In this document: positions 15,475 to 22,126 of the stretch, piece by piece
How the letters are laid out: every line of letters begins with the position of its first letter
How positions within the stretch are numbered: position 1 is the first letter of the stretch
From: Thermoleophilia bacterium
GTDB lineage: Bacteria; Actinomycetota; Thermoleophilia; UBA2241
Reading direction: 5' to 3'
Length of the DNA: 38,961 nucleotides
NCBI GenBank assembly: GCA_016933475.1
Contig: JAFGAW010000097.1
Coordinates: 1-38,961, forward strand
Translations under genes and position numbers: made by a program
The notes under the pieces: model-generated
What the model was told of the DNA's origin: nothing
Databases searched by the model: none
Seen by the model: the letters and a program-made list of their open reading frames with translations, nothing else

Positions 15475-16122
15475 ATGCCAGGCAGGAGTCGGTGGCGTCG
15501 AGCGCTCGGCGTTCAAGGGCCGGGGAGCCACTCGTCGGTGATCGCGATCCTCGAGCGGCAGCTCGAGGAGACCGCGAAGGCCTGCAAGCTGGCGCGTGCC
15601 ATCGCTGAGGGATGCTCCGTGCCGGGAGATGCCCGAGAGAAGGCGGCCGAGATCGAGCACGGGGGCGACGTGCTGCGCGGCGAGCTCGTGGCCAGGCTTC
15701 AGGGCGCGCTCGACTCGCCTCTCAGCCGAGAGGACCTCTTCCGGTTGTCGCGCTCGATCGACGACGTGCTCGACAACCTGCGTGACTTCGTGCGCGAGTG
15801 GGACCTGTACGAGGTCGCCTGCGCCACATCGTTCGTGGGGATCGTCGACGCCATCGCCGCCGGAGTCGACGACCTGCGGCTCGCGGTGCGGACCATCGCC
15901 GACGGCGCGGACGACATGAGCCAGTCGGCTCTCGCAGCCAAGAAGTCGGCCAACGAGGTCCGGCGCCTGTACGACGGCGAGGTCGCACGCCTGTTCAGCG
16001 GCGAGCTCACGATGGAGGTCCTCAAGTCACGGGAGTTGTTGAGGAGGCTCGACGTCGTGGGGCTGCGCCTCAACGAGGCGGCCGATGTGCTCGCCGATGC
16101 GGCGGTCAAGCGCCGAGGCTGA
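15475..16122 (+). CDS. Stand-alone DUF47 / PhoU-like protein
   Basis: 215-aa helical protein homologous to the C-terminal domain of the adjacent SulP transporter. Shared blocks include LSRSIDDVLDNLRDFVR, SALAAKKSAN, RRLYD, GELTMEV and RRELLRRLDVVGLRLNEAAD-type sequence (here with SRELL), far closer than general family resemblance, so a recent local duplication is likely. ATG 15475 has AGGAGG 5 nt upstream; the first about 20 residues are basic and unconserved, so GTG 15538 is a possible alternative. No Pit transporter is nearby. The UPF0282 gene follows after 43 nt on the same strand. A regulatory role on anion transport is inferred. Confidence 0.88.
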   Translation: MPGRSRWRRALGVQGPGSHSSVIAILERQLEETAKACKLARAIAEGCSVPGDAREKAAEIEHGGDVLRGELVARLQGALDSPLSREDLFRLSRSIDDVLDNLRDFVREWDLYEVACATSFVGIVDAIAAGVDDLRLAVRTIADGADDMSQSALAAKKSANEVRRLYDGEVARLFSGELTMEVLKSRELLRRLDVVGLRLNEAADVLADAAVKRRG

Positions 16123-16165
16123 CGCGGGGGGGCGGACTCGGTGCCGTGGGCGGGGGGTCGCCGCG

Positions 16166-17089
16166 GTGAGGCTCGAGATCCTCGGCGCCGAGTCGCTGGG
16201 AGCGCGGGGCCTGTGCTGTCGCATCGAGACGCGGGACCGGGTCGTGGTCGTCGACCCGGGCGTGGCGCTGGGCGCCTGGCGTCACGGGCTTCCGCCTCAT
16301 CCGGTGCAGGTGGCCGTCGGCCGGGAGATCCGTCGGCGCATCGTGTCGGCCCTGGCAGGCGCCACCGACGTGGTCTTCAGCCACTTCCACGGGGACCACG
16401 TCCCGCTGCTCGAGCCCAATCCGTATCAGCTCGGGATCCGGCAGCTCCCGGCGGACATCGGTCGCCTGCGGGCCTGGAGCCTGTCGCCGTCGTCGCAGAC
16501 GGCGACGAGCCGGGCGCGGGCCGCCGATCTGATGGAGCTCTTCGGATCACACTTCCGGGTGGCCGAGGGTCGCGGCGACGGTGACCTCTGGTTCTCGGAA
16601 GGCGTGGCGCACGGCGGCGGCGGGCCGTTGGCGGGCAGCGTCATGCTGACTCGTGTGGACGTCGGCGGCAGGGTGTTCGTACACGCTTCAGACACGCAGC
16701 TGCTGTCGGCGTCTACGGTCGACCTCCTGCTTGAGCTGGAGCCGCACTGGGTCCTCGCGGCGGGGCCGCCCCTCTATCAGGAGGCTCTCGGCCACGACGA
16801 ACGTCGCCGCGCCTGGGCCAACGCCCTCCGTCTGGCCAGGGGCGTGAGCACCCTGGTCCTCGATCACCACCTGCTGCGCTCTGCGGAGGGGGCCGCGTGG
16901 CTCGACCGGCTCTCGGCCGAGGCGGGCCGGCGGGTGCAGTGCGCGGCGGACTTCATGGGGCGCCCGAGGCGCCTGCTGGAGGCGCGGCGGCGGGAGCTCT
17001 ACGCTGCCATGCCTGTGCGGACGGGATGGCACGACGCCTACGCGCGCGGTCGTGCGACGGTCGACGACTTCGGCCCGTCGCGTGCCTGA
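16166..17089 (+). CDS. UPF0282-like metallo-beta-lactamase-fold hydrolase
   Basis: 307-aa predicted metallohydrolase. The N-terminus (LGAESLGARGLCCRIETRD, VVVVDPGVALGAWRHGLPPH) matches the pattern of the UPF0282/COG2248 family, best known from archaea: the ESLG motif, DPGVALGxxRxGLPPH and a following EIRRRI helix. The metal motif is SHFHGDH (HxHxDH); later candidate ligands are HASDTQ and LDHHLLR. GTG 16166 is chosen because the protein-like sequence begins at RLEILGAESLG and the upstream frame overlaps the DUF47 gene; only a weak G-rich ribosome site is present. It probably shares a transcript with the DUF47 gene. Substrate unknown for the family. Confidence 0.85.
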   Translation: MRLEILGAESLGARGLCCRIETRDRVVVVDPGVALGAWRHGLPPHPVQVAVGREIRRRIVSALAGATDVVFSHFHGDHVPLLEPNPYQLGIRQLPADIGRLRAWSLSPSSQTATSRARAADLMELFGSHFRVAEGRGDGDLWFSEGVAHGGGGPLAGSVMLTRVDVGGRVFVHASDTQLLSASTVDLLLELEPHWVLAAGPPLYQEALGHDERRRAWANALRLARGVSTLVLDHHLLRSAEGAAWLDRLSAEAGRRVQCAADFMGRPRRLLEARRRELYAAMPVRTGWHDAYARGRATVDDFGPSRA

Positions 17090-17299
17090 CGCCGGACGCC
17101 CTGGAGCATCGACGACCGAGCGCGTCCGCCAGGGCGCCGCGGCAGGGAGCGACAGCCCCGCGACCCCCGTCAGACGCCACTGTCATCGAGAGGCAGCTCG
17201 CGGGGGTCCTGGCGGCGGCCGGTCCGCTCCGGGTGTGGGACCGGTCGCGATGCTGGCTGCGGGGCTCCCCCTGCCCACATGAGCGGCGCCCAGCTGCGC

Positions 17300-17305
17300 T
17301 AGACT
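17300..17305 (+). promoter_or_regulatory. -10 box of the DMT transporter gene
   Basis: TAGACT ends 8 nt before GTG 17314 and there is no ribosome site, consistent with a leaderless mRNA. It is embedded in the small palindrome CTAGACTAG. The remainder of 17090-17299 shows no gene. Confidence 0.5.
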
Positions 17306-17313
17306 AGGGCGCC

Positions 17314-18249
17314 GTGGAGCGCCGCGCCCCTCTCTCCGCCTACCTCGCCGCGATCGGCATGACGGTGGCCTTCGGGCTCTCTTTCGTCGCCACCAAGTAC
17401 GCGCTGCGCGGCTTCGAGCCGCAGCTCATCGCCTTCATCCGCTTCGCCTTGGCCGGCGGGATCCTGTGGTCGGTGTGGCGCCTGCGGCCCGGGCGCGAGC
17501 GCGCGACGAGGTCGGAGCTCAAGCAGCTGGCCGCCTTGGGCTTCGTCTCGCTGACGCTGTACTTCACCCTCGAGATCAACGGCATCGCGCGCACGAGCGC
17601 TTCGGAGGCGGCGATCATCATCGCCGCCATCCCGATCTTTGTCAGTGCGCTCAGCGCGGTCGTGCTTGGCGAGCGCGCGGGCCGCCTGCAGTGGGCGGGG
17701 ATCGTCGTCTCATTCGCGGGCGTCGTGGGGCTGATGCAGCTCGGTGGCGACGCCGTCGGCGGCACTCTTGCAGGCAACCTGCTCGTGCTTGCCGCCGCCT
17801 TCACCGCCGCCGTCTACAACCTGATGGCGCGCCGTCTGCTGGTGACCCGCTCGGCACTCTACGTGACCGCCTTCCAGAACCTCTTCGGGGCCCTCTTCAC
17901 GCTGCCGCTGGCCCTGCTCGAGATGGCTGTCGTCGGGGTGCGCACGCCGACGCCCACCTCGGCCGGCGCCGTCCTCTACCTCACGCTGCTCTGCTCGGTG
18001 CTCGCCTACCTGCTCATCAACTACGCCTTCCGCTTCCTCGAGGCGAGCCGGGTCGCGGTCTTCGTCAACCTCACGCCGGTCGTGGCGGTGGTCGGGGCCT
18101 ACCTTCTGCTGGGAGAACGCTTGACCGCCGCGCAGGTCGCAGCGGCGGTCGTGGTGATCGTCGGGGTGTGGGTGACGAACAGCGGGCGGTCGGCGCCGGC
18201 GAAGCCGAAGGCGCCGGCCCCGACGCTCAGAAGTCCATCGGCAGGATGA
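17314..18249 (+). CDS. EamA/DMT family permease
   Basis: 311-aa inner-membrane transporter of the drug/metabolite superfamily with ten predicted helices in two EamA halves. The first half begins YLAAIGMTVAFGLSFVATKY, contains FIRFALAGGILW and ARTSASEAAIIIAAIPIFVS, and ends FAGVVGLMQL. The second starts at NLLVLAAAFTAAVYNLMARR and ends VFVNLTPVVAVVGAYLLLGE plus a last helix. GTG 17314 is the only start that keeps helix 1 intact. A Pro/Ala/Lys tail follows. Substrate cannot be inferred. The 3' end overlaps the convergent zinc-ribbon gene by 23 bp. Confidence 0.92.
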   Translation: MERRAPLSAYLAAIGMTVAFGLSFVATKYALRGFEPQLIAFIRFALAGGILWSVWRLRPGRERATRSELKQLAALGFVSLTLYFTLEINGIARTSASEAAIIIAAIPIFVSALSAVVLGERAGRLQWAGIVVSFAGVVGLMQLGGDAVGGTLAGNLLVLAAAFTAAVYNLMARRLLVTRSALYVTAFQNLFGALFTLPLALLEMAVVGVRTPTPTSAGAVLYLTLLCSVLAYLLINYAFRFLEASRVAVFVNLTPVVAVVGAYLLLGERLTAAQVAAAVVVIVGVWVTNSGRSAPAKPKAPAPTLRSPSAG

Positions 18250-18820
18250 GGTCCATCTCGAGGGCGGCGACCAGCTTGGCCGCCTCCTCCTCGAAGTTGC
18301 GCCGGCTGATCTCCTGCGCCGCCTGCGCGAGCTCCTGGCTGCCGTAGTAGAGGTGGCGGTTGTACTCCTCGACGTCGGCGCGGCCGAGGGTCGCGTCGCG
18401 CTCGGTCTCGCACTCGGGGCAGCGCAGCCGCAGCCGCCAGGCGGTGTCGCTCGTGCGCTGCCAGTCGACCGGGTAGACGAGCTCGCTGTGGCAGACGGGG
18501 CAGACGTGGGGCTTGCGGCCGGGCGGCGGCGCGTCGTCGGCGCCGTGCTCGCCGGGCGCGGCGACGGCGCCGGACTGGTGCCGCCCGACGTCCTCCGGCG
18601 TCACGGTCCGGGCCGGCTCGGTCTGGCCGCGTATGGCCGCCTCGCGGGCGGCCGGCGAACTCGCGCCGGCGGCCGCGGCGCGCCGCGGCGCCTCGCGCCG
18701 CGCCTCGTCGCGCCCGGCCCGGCCGCTCGAGCGCTCCACGGGCTTCTCGAAGACGAGCATCTCGATCTCGGTCCCGTCGGGGAACACGAAGAGCTCGATC
18801 CTGAAGTCCTGCTCGCGCAT
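18227..18820 (-). CDS. Uncharacterised zinc-ribbon protein
   Basis: 197-aa protein of unknown function. ATG 18820 (AGGAG 7-8 nt upstream) is chosen over the track start at 18934 because the ordered sequence begins REQDFRIELFVFPDGTEIEM. Residues about 32-105 are a low-complexity Ala/Arg/Pro linker. A single zinc ribbon follows: CPVCHSELVYPVDWQ and, about 24 residues on, RCPECETE, each a CxxC pair. The C-terminal 55 residues form an acidic helix-rich segment (EEYNRHLYYGSQELAQAAQE). The gene converges on and overlaps the DMT transporter. A nucleic-acid or protein-binding role is possible but nothing in the sequence decides it. Confidence 0.8.
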   Translation of the reverse strand: MREQDFRIELFVFPDGTEIEMLVFEKPVERSSGRAGRDEARREAPRRAAAAGASSPAAREAAIRGQTEPARTVTPEDVGRHQSGAVAAPGEHGADDAPPPGRKPHVCPVCHSELVYPVDWQRTSDTAWRLRLRCPECETERDATLGRADVEEYNRHLYYGSQELAQAAQEISRRNFEEEAAKLVAALEMDLILPMDF

Positions 18821-18994
18821 CTCGCCTCTCCTGCCATCTGCCCCTGTCGTGCCTTTCGCTGCCGGTATCGGTGCGCACGGCGGGCGCCTTGAGTGGAACA
18901 AATGTCGGGGTTTTGGAGCATGAATGGGCGCCAATGCCCGGGGGGCCGGGGTCCTCGAGCCTCTGCGCCGCGCGGTCGCGGGTCGCCTGAGCGG

Positions 18995-19000
18995 TATACT
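18995..19000 (+). promoter_or_regulatory. -10 box of murI
   Basis: GGTATACT gives TATACT 11 nt before the ATG of the leader ORF at 19012 and 61 nt before murI ATG. No -35 match is visible. Confidence 0.5.
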
Positions 19001-19011
19001 CTCGTGACGCT

Positions 19012-19065
19012 ATGCCGCCCCCGCCCGTCGGCTGGGTGCCGGCGCGGCGCCCGGACCGACCATGA
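19012..19065 (+). other. Candidate 17-codon leader ORF, coupled to murI
   Basis: ATG CCG CCC CCG CCC ... TGA encodes MPPPPVGWVPARRPDRP. Its TGA (19063-19065) overlaps the murI ATG (19062-19064) in an ATGA arrangement. murI lacks its own Shine-Dalgarno, so coupled translation is plausible. The four consecutive prolines at the N-terminus would be expected to stall ribosomes without EF-P. Confidence 0.4.
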
Positions 19066-19913
19066 CTGGATCTTCGACAGACGCGACCGCGCTCTCCGCC
19101 CTGCCCGTCGGCATGTTCGACTCCGGCATCGGCGGGCTCACCGTGCTGCACGAGTGCCTGGTGGCGCTGCCCGACGAGGACTTCGTCTACTTCGGCGACA
19201 CGGCGCGCTTCCCGTACGGGCCGCGGAGCCGGGCCGAGCTCGAGCTCTTCGCCGACCAGATCGCGCGCTTCCTCGAGCAGGCCGGGGTGAAGCTCATCGT
19301 CGTCGCCTGCTACTCGGCGACGGCGGCCGCGCTGCCCAGCCTGCAGGAGCGCTTCGCGACGCCCATCGTCGGCGTCGTCACGCCCGGCGCACGGGCCGCG
19401 GTCCAGACCTCGCGCTACCGCCGCATCGGGGTCATGGCGACTGAGGCGACGGTGGAGAGCGAGAGCTACGTGCACGCCATCCGCGGGCTCGACGCCGGGG
19501 CCGAGGTGCACCAGCAGGCGTGCCCCGGTCTCGCCGAGTACATCCAGGACGGCGACGTGGCCAGCCGCGAGGTCGCCGACGCGGTGCGTGCTTACACGGT
19601 GCCGCTCAAGCAGAAGCGCCCCGACGTCGTGATCATGGGCTGCACGCACTACCCGCTCATCGCCCCGCTCCTGCAGCGCCATCTGGGCCGCGACGTCACC
19701 CTCGTGAACCCCGCGGCGGAGGTGGCTCACGAGGTCGAGGAGATCCTCGACCGTCGGGGCATCGCGCGCCGCGAGGAGCGTGAGGGCGAGTACCGCTTCT
19801 TCTGTACCGGCGACGTCGAGTCGTTCCGCGCCGTGGGCGCGCGCTTCCTGCAGATGCCGCTCGAGGACGTCACGCACGTGCCGCTCGAGCGGCTCGCCGA
19901 CCTGCGGCCATGA
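19062..19913 (+). CDS. murI: Glutamate racemase
   Basis: 283-aa cytoplasmic enzyme making D-glutamate for peptidoglycan. LPVGMFDSGIGGLTVLHE near residue 15 carries the first catalytic Asp/Ser motif; DFVYFGDTARFPYG follows; the second Cys motif MGCTHYPLI is intact. The first Cys motif reads VVACYSATAAAL where VACNTATAAAL-like sequence is usual, so the catalytic Cys is present but Asn-Thr is replaced by Tyr-Ser. ATG 19062 has no ribosome site; its ATG overlaps the stop of a short upstream ORF. The last codons are duplicated beyond the stop (19886-19971). queT follows on the same strand. Confidence 0.93.
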   Translation: MTGSSTDATALSALPVGMFDSGIGGLTVLHECLVALPDEDFVYFGDTARFPYGPRSRAELELFADQIARFLEQAGVKLIVVACYSATAAALPSLQERFATPIVGVVTPGARAAVQTSRYRRIGVMATEATVESESYVHAIRGLDAGAEVHQQACPGLAEYIQDGDVASREVADAVRAYTVPLKQKRPDVVIMGCTHYPLIAPLLQRHLGRDVTLVNPAAEVAHEVEEILDRRGIARREEREGEYRFFCTGDVESFRAVGARFLQMPLEDVTHVPLERLADLRP

Positions 19914-19971
19914 TCGCCACGCACCGGCCCGAGCCGCTCGCCGACCTGCCGTCGTGACCGTCCCGCACCGC
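19886..19971 (+). repeat. Tandem duplication of the murI 3' end
   Basis: A unit of about 42 bp starting CGAGC(G/C)GCTCGCCGACCTGC occurs at 19886 and again at 19930 (period 44). The first copy encodes the last murI residues and stop (RLADLRP-stop); the second, past the stop, still reads PLADLPS-stop. Third positions and the tail have drifted. Confidence 0.75.
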
Positions 19972-20000
19972 CTCGCGCGGCTCGGAGTGCCGCGCGCACG

Positions 20001-20525
20001 ATGACCACGCGCGTGCTCGTGCGCGCCGCCGTGTACGCGGTCGCCTACGCGGCGCTGACCCTCGCCCCCGGCCTGCAGGTGCTGGCCTACGGTCCTGTGC
20101 AGTTCCGCGTCGCCGAGGCGCTCACCGTCTTCGCCTGCTTCGACCCGGCGGCGATCGTCGGTCTCACGCTGGGCACGGCGCTGGGTAACGTCGCCAGCCC
20201 CATGGCGCTCGTCGACGTGCCGCTCGGGGCGCTGCTCACGCTGGTCGCCGCGGCGCTCATGTACCGCATCGGGCCGCGGGTGGCCGCCCTCGCCGCCCCG
20301 GTCGTCGTGAACGGGCTTGGCGTCCCCGTGATGCTGGCGTTCGTCCTCGACGTGCCGTACTGGTACGGTGTGGTCTTCGTCGCCCTCGGCGAGGCCGTGG
20401 TGATGGGCACGCTGGGGCTGGGGTTGCTGCTGCTCGTGCGCGAGCGAGGGGGCCTCTTCGGGCTGCCGCTCGAAGGCCGGGCGGCCCGAGGCGAGGCTCG
20501 CCGGGGTGCGCGTCGGGGCGGGTAG
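20001..20525 (+). CDS. queT: QueT family transporter (ECF substrate-binding membrane protein)
   Basis: 174-aa membrane protein of the QueT family, the substrate-capturing component of an energy-coupling-factor importer for queuosine precursors. About five to six hydrophobic helices. The family signature is VLAYGPVQFRVAEALTVFAC (about residue 28), followed by GTALGNVASPMALVDVPLGA and the PYWYGVVFVALGEAVVMG segment. ATG 20001 has no good ribosome site. In other bacteria queT is often under a preQ1 riboswitch; none is recognisable in the 87-bp gap after murI. The basic Arg/Gly tail is unusual. No ECF energising subunits lie nearby, so a shared EcfAAT module would be needed. Confidence 0.85.
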   Translation: MTTRVLVRAAVYAVAYAALTLAPGLQVLAYGPVQFRVAEALTVFACFDPAAIVGLTLGTALGNVASPMALVDVPLGALLTLVAAALMYRIGPRVAALAAPVVVNGLGVPVMLAFVLDVPYWYGVVFVALGEAVVMGTLGLGLLLLVRERGGLFGLPLEGRAARGEARRGARRGG

Positions 20526-20571
20526 GCCTCGGACGAACGGACGGCGGATCCACGGAGCGCGGACCCACGCG

Positions 20572-20593
20572 CCCCGGGGCGACAGCCCCGGGG
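20572..20593 (+). terminator. Hairpin between queT and rph
   Basis: CCCCGGGGC and GCCCCGGGG make a perfect 9-bp stem with a GACA loop, 46 nt after the queT stop and 31 nt before rph. No T-run follows. Confidence 0.5.
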
Positions 20594-20624
20594 ACGACGA
20601 CACCCGAGACCGGAGGAGGTCGCA

Positions 20625-21350
20625 GTGAGGACAGGACGAGAGGCGCGCCGGCCGCGTCCGATCTCGATCACGACCGGGGTCGCCAAGTTCGCCGCCGGCT
20701 CGGCGCGCATCGAGCTGGGCGACACCCACGTGCTCTGCACCGCGACCGTCAACGACGGCGTCCCTGCCTGGCTGCGCGGCTCCGGCCGCGGCTGGCTGAC
20801 CGCCGAGTACAGCATGCTGCCGGCGGCCACCCCGACCCGCACGCCGCGTGAGGCGGCGCGCGGCCGCCAGGGAGGCCGCACCCTCGAGATCCAGCGCCTC
20901 ATCGGCCGCAGCCTGCGCGCCGTCACCGACCTCGGGATCATCGGAGAGCGCACGGTCATCCTCGACTGCGACGTGCTGCAGGCCGACGGCGGCACGCGCA
21001 CGGCGAGCATCAGCGGCGCCTACGTCGCGCTCTATCAAGCGCTCACTGGCCTGCAGACGCAGCTGAAGCTCAACGAGATCCCGCTCTTCGACTCGATCGC
21101 CGCGGTCTCCGTCGGCGTCGTCGAGAACCAGGTCCTCGTCGACCTCGACTACGAGGAGGACGTCGCCGCCGACATCGACATGAACGTGGTCGTCGCCGGC
21201 GACGACCGCCTCGTCGAGGTGCAGGCGACGGCTGAGGGCGAGCCCTTCGCGCGCACCGTGCTCGACGAGCTCCTCGACGGCGCGCTGGCGGGGGTCGCCG
21301 AGATCCGCCGCGCCCAGGAGGCCGCGGTCGCCGGTCTCGGCAAGGGCTGA
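20625..21350 (+). CDS. rph: Ribonuclease PH
   Basis: 241-aa phosphorolytic 3'-5' exoribonuclease that trims tRNA 3' ends, releasing nucleoside diphosphates. GTG 20625 has GGAGGT 6 nt upstream. Conserved elements: FAAGSARIELGDTHVLCTAT, RGWLTAEYSMLPAATPTRTP, GRTLEIQRLIGRSLRAVTDL (RNA- and phosphate-binding Arg), DCDVLQADGGTRTASISGAY and DLDYEEDVAADIDMNVV with the metal-binding Asp residues. Length is normal and it appears full and active. Its TGA overlaps the rdgB ATG by one base, so the two are translationally coupled, an rph-rdgB pair common in bacteria. Confidence 0.96.
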   Translation: MRTGREARRPRPISITTGVAKFAAGSARIELGDTHVLCTATVNDGVPAWLRGSGRGWLTAEYSMLPAATPTRTPREAARGRQGGRTLEIQRLIGRSLRAVTDLGIIGERTVILDCDVLQADGGTRTASISGAYVALYQALTGLQTQLKLNEIPLFDSIAAVSVGVVENQVLVDLDYEEDVAADIDMNVVVAGDDRLVEVQATAEGEPFARTVLDELLDGALAGVAEIRRAQEAAVAGLGKG

Positions 21351-22126
21351 TGACGCGCTTCGTCCTCGCCTCGGGTAACCGCCATAAGCTGGGCGAGTTC
21401 GCCGCCATCCTGGCGCCGCACGAGGTGATCGCCATGCCGCGCGAGGTGGAGCTGCCGCCGGAGGGGACGGAGTCGTTCGCCGCCAACGCCCGCGACAAGG
21501 CGCGCGCCCTGGCGGCGGCCGTCGCCGCCGACCCGGTGCTCGCGGCGCGTCTTGCCGGCGAGCCGCGGTCGGCGTCCGCCGTCTCCGCCGGCGGGTCGGC
21601 CGGCGAGCCGGCGGACCGTGCCGCGGCGTCGGCGGCTCATGCCGCTCGGGTCGCGGACCCGGCGGGCGACCTCGTCTTCATCGCCGACGACTCCGGCCTC
21701 GAGGTCGAGGCTCTCGGTTGGGCGCCGGGTGTGACGAGCGCCCGCTATGCGGGCGTCGACGGGCCCGGCGCCGACGCGGCCAACGTGGTGCGCCTCCTGG
21801 GCGAGCTCGACGGCGTCGCCGGCCCACTCGCCCGCCGGGCGCGCTTCGTCTGCGCGCTTGTCGCGGTCACGCCACGGATGGGAGAATACGAGGCGACGGG
21901 ATACTGGTGGGGCGCCATCGCCGAGGCGCCGCGCGGAGAGGGCGGGTTCGGGTACGACCCCGTCTTCGTCCCGGAGGGGTCAGACCTCACTGTGGCCCAG
22001 TGGCCGCAGGAGCAGAAGGACCAGGCCAGCCACCGCGCCCTGGCCGGGACGGCCCTCCTCGAACGCTTGCGCCAGGAGGGACTGCTCGATGAGCCAGACC
22101 GGGAGCGACGGCCCCAGGCCGGCTGA
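21350..22126 (+). CDS. rdgB: XTP/dITP diphosphatase (RdgB/HAM1)
   Basis: 258-aa house-cleaning enzyme hydrolysing dITP, dXTP and ITP to monophosphates. It starts in a TGATG overlap with rph. Motifs: FVLASGNRHKLGEF at the N-terminus, TESFAANARDKARAL, FIADDSGLEVEALGWAPGV, the GGFGYDPVFVPEG catalytic loop and KDQASHRALAGTALLERL. It is longer than the usual about 200 residues because of an Ala/Gly/Ser-rich insertion of about 45 residues (AGEPRSASAVSAGGSAGEPA region) between the DKARAL helix and FIADDSGL, probably a flexible surface loop. The 3' end overlaps the CDF gene by 38 bp. Confidence 0.95.
   Translation: MTRFVLASGNRHKLGEFAAILAPHEVIAMPREVELPPEGTESFAANARDKARALAAAVAADPVLAARLAGEPRSASAVSAGGSAGEPADRAAASAAHAARVADPAGDLVFIADDSGLEVEALGWAPGVTSARYAGVDGPGADAANVVRLLGELDGVAGPLARRARFVCALVAVTPRMGEYEATGYWWGAIAEAPRGEGGFGYDPVFVPEGSDLTVAQWPQEQKDQASHRALAGTALLERLRQEGLLDEPDRERRPQAG

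Noticed and set aside
15291-15608. Poly-alanine ORF (MATAAARAATRAA...)
   Set aside because: It is a frame through the GGCAGC tract using many A-ending codons, unlike real genes here, and continues out of frame into the DUF47 gene.
8809-17089. Genomic island inserted at tRNA-Arg
   Set aside because: Accessory-type genes do follow the tRNA, but I found no integrase and no second copy of the tRNA 3' end to act as an attachment site, and base composition does not visibly shift.
19914-20000. preQ1 riboswitch upstream of queT
   Set aside because: The gap is 87 bp, contains the duplicated murI tail and lacks the A-rich tail and short C-rich stem of known preQ1 aptamers.
18099-21038. 979-aa minus-strand ORF
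   Set aside because: Shadow of murI, queT and rph; no recognisable domain and contradicted by clear plus-strand genes.
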